DNA of 25,095 bases from CAYWWY01 sp964580185 (lineage in GTDB: Bacteria; Thermotogota; Thermotogae; MWEM01), in assembly GCA_964580185.1 (NCBI GenBank), contig CAZOJQ010000040.1, positions 1 to 25,095 on the forward strand. Direction: 5' to 3'. The translations under genes and the position numbers were made by a program. The notes under the pieces were generated by a model. That model saw nothing but the letters and a program-made list of their open reading frames with translations, ran no database searches and had not been told where the DNA came from. Every line of letters begins with the position of its first letter. The first letter of the stretch is position 1. Positions 23,041 through 25,095 of the stretch are shown here, piece after piece.

Positions 23041-25095
23041 TCATTTCTGCAAATCGATCTCTACCTCATCACCTTCGCATAAGGGATCCAAAAATGCCGC
23101 ATTCTTCCCATTCAAACGAAGGGAATATCCTCTCAGGTTGCTCACATCAAGTCTCATTAATGGGAAAATATCCACGATCTTTGCTGTGCCTTCGATCGTT
23201 TCGATGAATACCGTCGATCCTTCGTACAGGGTGCTGTCTAATGTTCCAGGGGTATCATCGATCGAGATATGGTAGGAAGTGACGGGGATTTTCGTTTCCT
23301 TTCCGTTCACCATGCATGTGCAATATTGAGTTCCAAAATCCTGGAGGAGGGTCCGAACAGTGGGCATCTTCTCTCGGGTTTTTGTACGAATAATCGACCC
23401 CTCAACAATGGGAGAGTTTGGATTTAGGAGGACGACCTCTTGAGAAGGGAGAATTTGGTGACATTCTGTTTCTTTCCACAACACCGCTTTCGGCATCCCA
23501 TTCATCAGTAAACTGACATACTCTTTATGCTGCAGGTTCAAGTGATCAAGAACATCCTGAATTGTCACTTGACGAGAAAACTGGATTCTGTCTTTGTCTT
23601 GTACCTCGACATCTCCGTGTACTTCAGTATTGTTTAAAAAGACCCGAGGCCAGATCTCATATACGGATTCATTGACGAAAATCGGGATTTTCTCAATAAA
23701 CGAAGATAAGAATACAGTTGGAGTATGACCTTCTACTCCTGGTTCAAATTGAATGATATCGCCGTGGGACAGCCTTGTCCGAGTATTCGCTTCCTCTCCG
23801 TTTACATGAATCTTGCCCGACCGGCCCATCGTTCCTCGAACAAATCGTAGTGTACCATTGACTTCAAAGGCTATTGCCGGCCCTGGTTTGCCGATAATAT
23901 CTTCGACACGATACCCCATCTGGAGAAGGGCTTGCATGACGGTATTCTTTCCATCTATCGCCATTAAGTCAGTTGGGACGGTATTAACGGTTACTCGAAC
24001 AAATACACTCCCAGTATGCGTTCCAACGCAGTTTGCAATCCCAACCGGAGTAATGTATTCGCTTCCCTGTAACAGATGGTTTGGGTCAAAAACGATTGGG
24101 AGGTTTTCAACCATCTTCAGTGCTACTCGGTTTTGGGGAAGATCCAACTTTTCCGCAAGCAGTTCGGAAAAGCCTTTGACTTTCGCTCCTCCTCCTACAA
24201 TCAAAACAGCGGATGGAGGTTTTCCATTAAGGTTTAAAATTTCCGCTGTAATCTCCGAGGTGATTTCCTCTAATATCGGCATAACCATCTTTGTCCATTC
24301 TTCCCGATTGATTGTGACAGAACTATCTAAGATATCGGAAACAACAATCTCAGAAACGAGAGGATCTTTGCTCATTTCCCGTTTCACTTCTTCTGCCGTT
24401 CGAAAATCGAGCAAGTATTGCTCACATAAGCGTTCTGTTATTTCGTCACCAGCCAACGGAACCATCCCGTACGCGATAATCGTTCCATCTCTTGAAATCG
24501 CGATATCGCTAGTCCCTGCCCCTACATCAACTAAAGCAATATTGAGTTTTCTCAGGTCTGGGGGAACTACCAGGCTCATCGCTGCAATCGGTTCCAGCGT
24601 GATATGCTGGGGTGTAAGAGCCGTTTTTTCCAAAACATTCATCATCGCGTTGACGATGTAAGCGGGAAGAAACGCGGCGATCACCTTAACAGACGCTTCT
24701 TTTCCCCTTTGCCCTTCGAGGTTTCTTATCCACTCTCCATCAAGAGAATAGAAAAGAACGGAATAACCCACACAGTACATCTCATGATTATGAACATCAA
24801 GTTTATCGATGGACTCACTAATTGCGTTCATTTCCAGCATTCGAACAGAATCGGAAGAAATCGCATGGTCGCTTGATACATCCAGACGGGCTTCTCCAAG
24901 AGAAGTTTTCAAAAAACGCCCAGCCATAGCAATGGAAACGGAATGAAGAGGGAACGTACTCTGTGATTGGAGCTGTTCGGTTATGGCGCGAACGATCCGG
25001 CTTACCTTCTGAACATCATGAATCGCACCATCGAGCATTGCTCTTTCTTCATGTTCCATTACTGCCGCAGAAAGAATTTCAATGGATTCTTCCTG
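23041..25095 (-). CDS. FtsA/PilM-like actin-fold ATPase with long C-terminal extension, N-terminus beyond the window
   Basis: The reading frame is open to the right edge, adding 12 codons before the first ATG at 25059, so the start lies outside. The start of an FtsA-type protein (first phosphate loop) is missing from view. Numbering from the ATG at 25059, the visible part has the SHS2/1C-like region (about 35-130), phosphate-2 motif LVDVGAGTSDIAI (176-188), and adenosine motif VLIVGGGAKVKGF (285-297). FtsA ends soon after this point, but here about 320 further residues follow (350-672). That tail contains recurring VNG/LNG-to-acidic-turn units, such as 397-440, 420-438, 519-562, 584-620 and 649-670, that look like small beta-grasp-type modules. 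No clear membrane helix is visible. The role may be in cell division or surface-structure assembly; I do not assign one. Confidence 0.75.
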   Translation of the reverse strand, partial: QEESIEILSAAVMEHEERAMLDGAIHDVQKVSRIVRAITEQLQSQSTFPLHSVSIAMAGRFLKTSLGEARLDVSSDHAISSDSVRMLEMNAISESIDKLDVHNHEMYCVGYSVLFYSLDGEWIRNLEGQRGKEASVKVIAAFLPAYIVNAMMNVLEKTALTPQHITLEPIAAMSLVVPPDLRKLNIALVDVGAGTSDIAISRDGTIIAYGMVPLAGDEITERLCEQYLLDFRTAEEVKREMSKDPLVSEIVVSDILDSSVTINREEWTKMVMPILEEITSEITAEILNLNGKPPSAVLIVGGGAKVKGFSELLAEKLDLPQNRVALKMVENLPIVFDPNHLLQGSEYITPVGIANCVGTHTGSVFVRVTVNTVPTDLMAIDGKNTVMQALLQMGYRVEDIIGKPGPAIAFEVNGTLRFVRGTMGRSGKIHVNGEEANTRTRLSHGDIIQFEPGVEGHTPTVFLSSFIEKIPIFVNESVYEIWPRVFLNNTEVHGDVEVQDKDRIQFSRQVTIQDVLDHLNLQHKEYVSLLMNGMPKAVLWKETECHQILPSQEVVLLNPNSPIVEGSIIRTKTREKMPTVRTLLQDFGTQYCTCMVNGKETKIPVTSYHISIDDTPGTLDSTLYEGSTVFIETIEGTAKIVDIFPLMRLDVSNLRGYSLRLNGKNAAFLDPLCEGDEVEIDLQK

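Noticed and set aside
23813..24661. 282-codon plus-strand reading frame opposite the FtsA/PilM-like gene
   Set aside because: It is the antisense shadow of a protein with recognisable actin-fold ATPase motifs, and it is rich in Ser/Thr/Ile as expected for such shadows.

Overview
The window looks like a chromosomal segment of a Bacillota-type bacterium, probably anaerobic. The signs are strong purine-rich Shine-Dalgarno sites, frequent TTG and GTG starts, moderate-to-low G+C judged by eye, an MtaB/YqeV-type methylthiotransferase, a LuxR-DUF2087 regulator, a truncated MetH, and a lysine-fermentation dehydrogenase (Kdd). Apolipoprotein N-acyltransferase (Lnt), a WaaL/Wzy-like membrane enzyme and a SurA-like isomerase are less typical of ordinary monoderm Firmicutes. 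I cannot name the species.

Layout. Bases 1-54 are the 3' end of a group II intron (end of domain V and all of domain VI) whose body lies to the left of the window. Next is a leftward LuxR-type regulator (82-837). It is divergent, across a 315-bp promoter region, from a rightward four-gene cluster (1153-6298): metF, a short cobalamin-dependent metH, a FepC/BtuD-like ABC ATPase, and a protein with a C-terminal NYN/Zc3h12a-like ribonuclease domain. Each gene in this cluster overlaps the next by 4-8 nt. The cluster meets the leftward genes tail to tail, with a 41-bp overlap of coding ends.

From the right edge down to 6258 everything is leftward and tightly packed, with overlaps of up to 35 nt or gaps of at most 36 nt. 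This could be one operon of 13 genes: FtsA/PilM-like ATPase (cut by the window edge), PfkB sugar kinase, CBS-pair protein, mtaB, class IV aminotransferase, plsX, DegT-family aminotransferase, lnt, a Wzy/WaaL-like protein with a very long C-terminal half, a PpiC/SurA-like isomerase, kdd, thrS, ispG, and a DUF401 permease.

How the genes fit together. The rightward cluster makes methyl-THF (MetF) and uses it to methylate homocysteine through B12 (MetH). The ABC ATPase could serve cobalamin or iron uptake, but no permease is present, and the ribonuclease-domain protein has no obvious link to methionine. The middle of the leftward run is envelope-centred: PlsX (phospholipid), DegT aminotransferase (amino sugar), Lnt (lipoprotein), Wzy/WaaL-like (polysaccharide) and SurA-like isomerase (secreted-protein folding). 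The rest is housekeeping (ThrS, MtaB, IspG) plus an isolated Kdd. No tRNA, rRNA, CRISPR array or complete transposon was seen.
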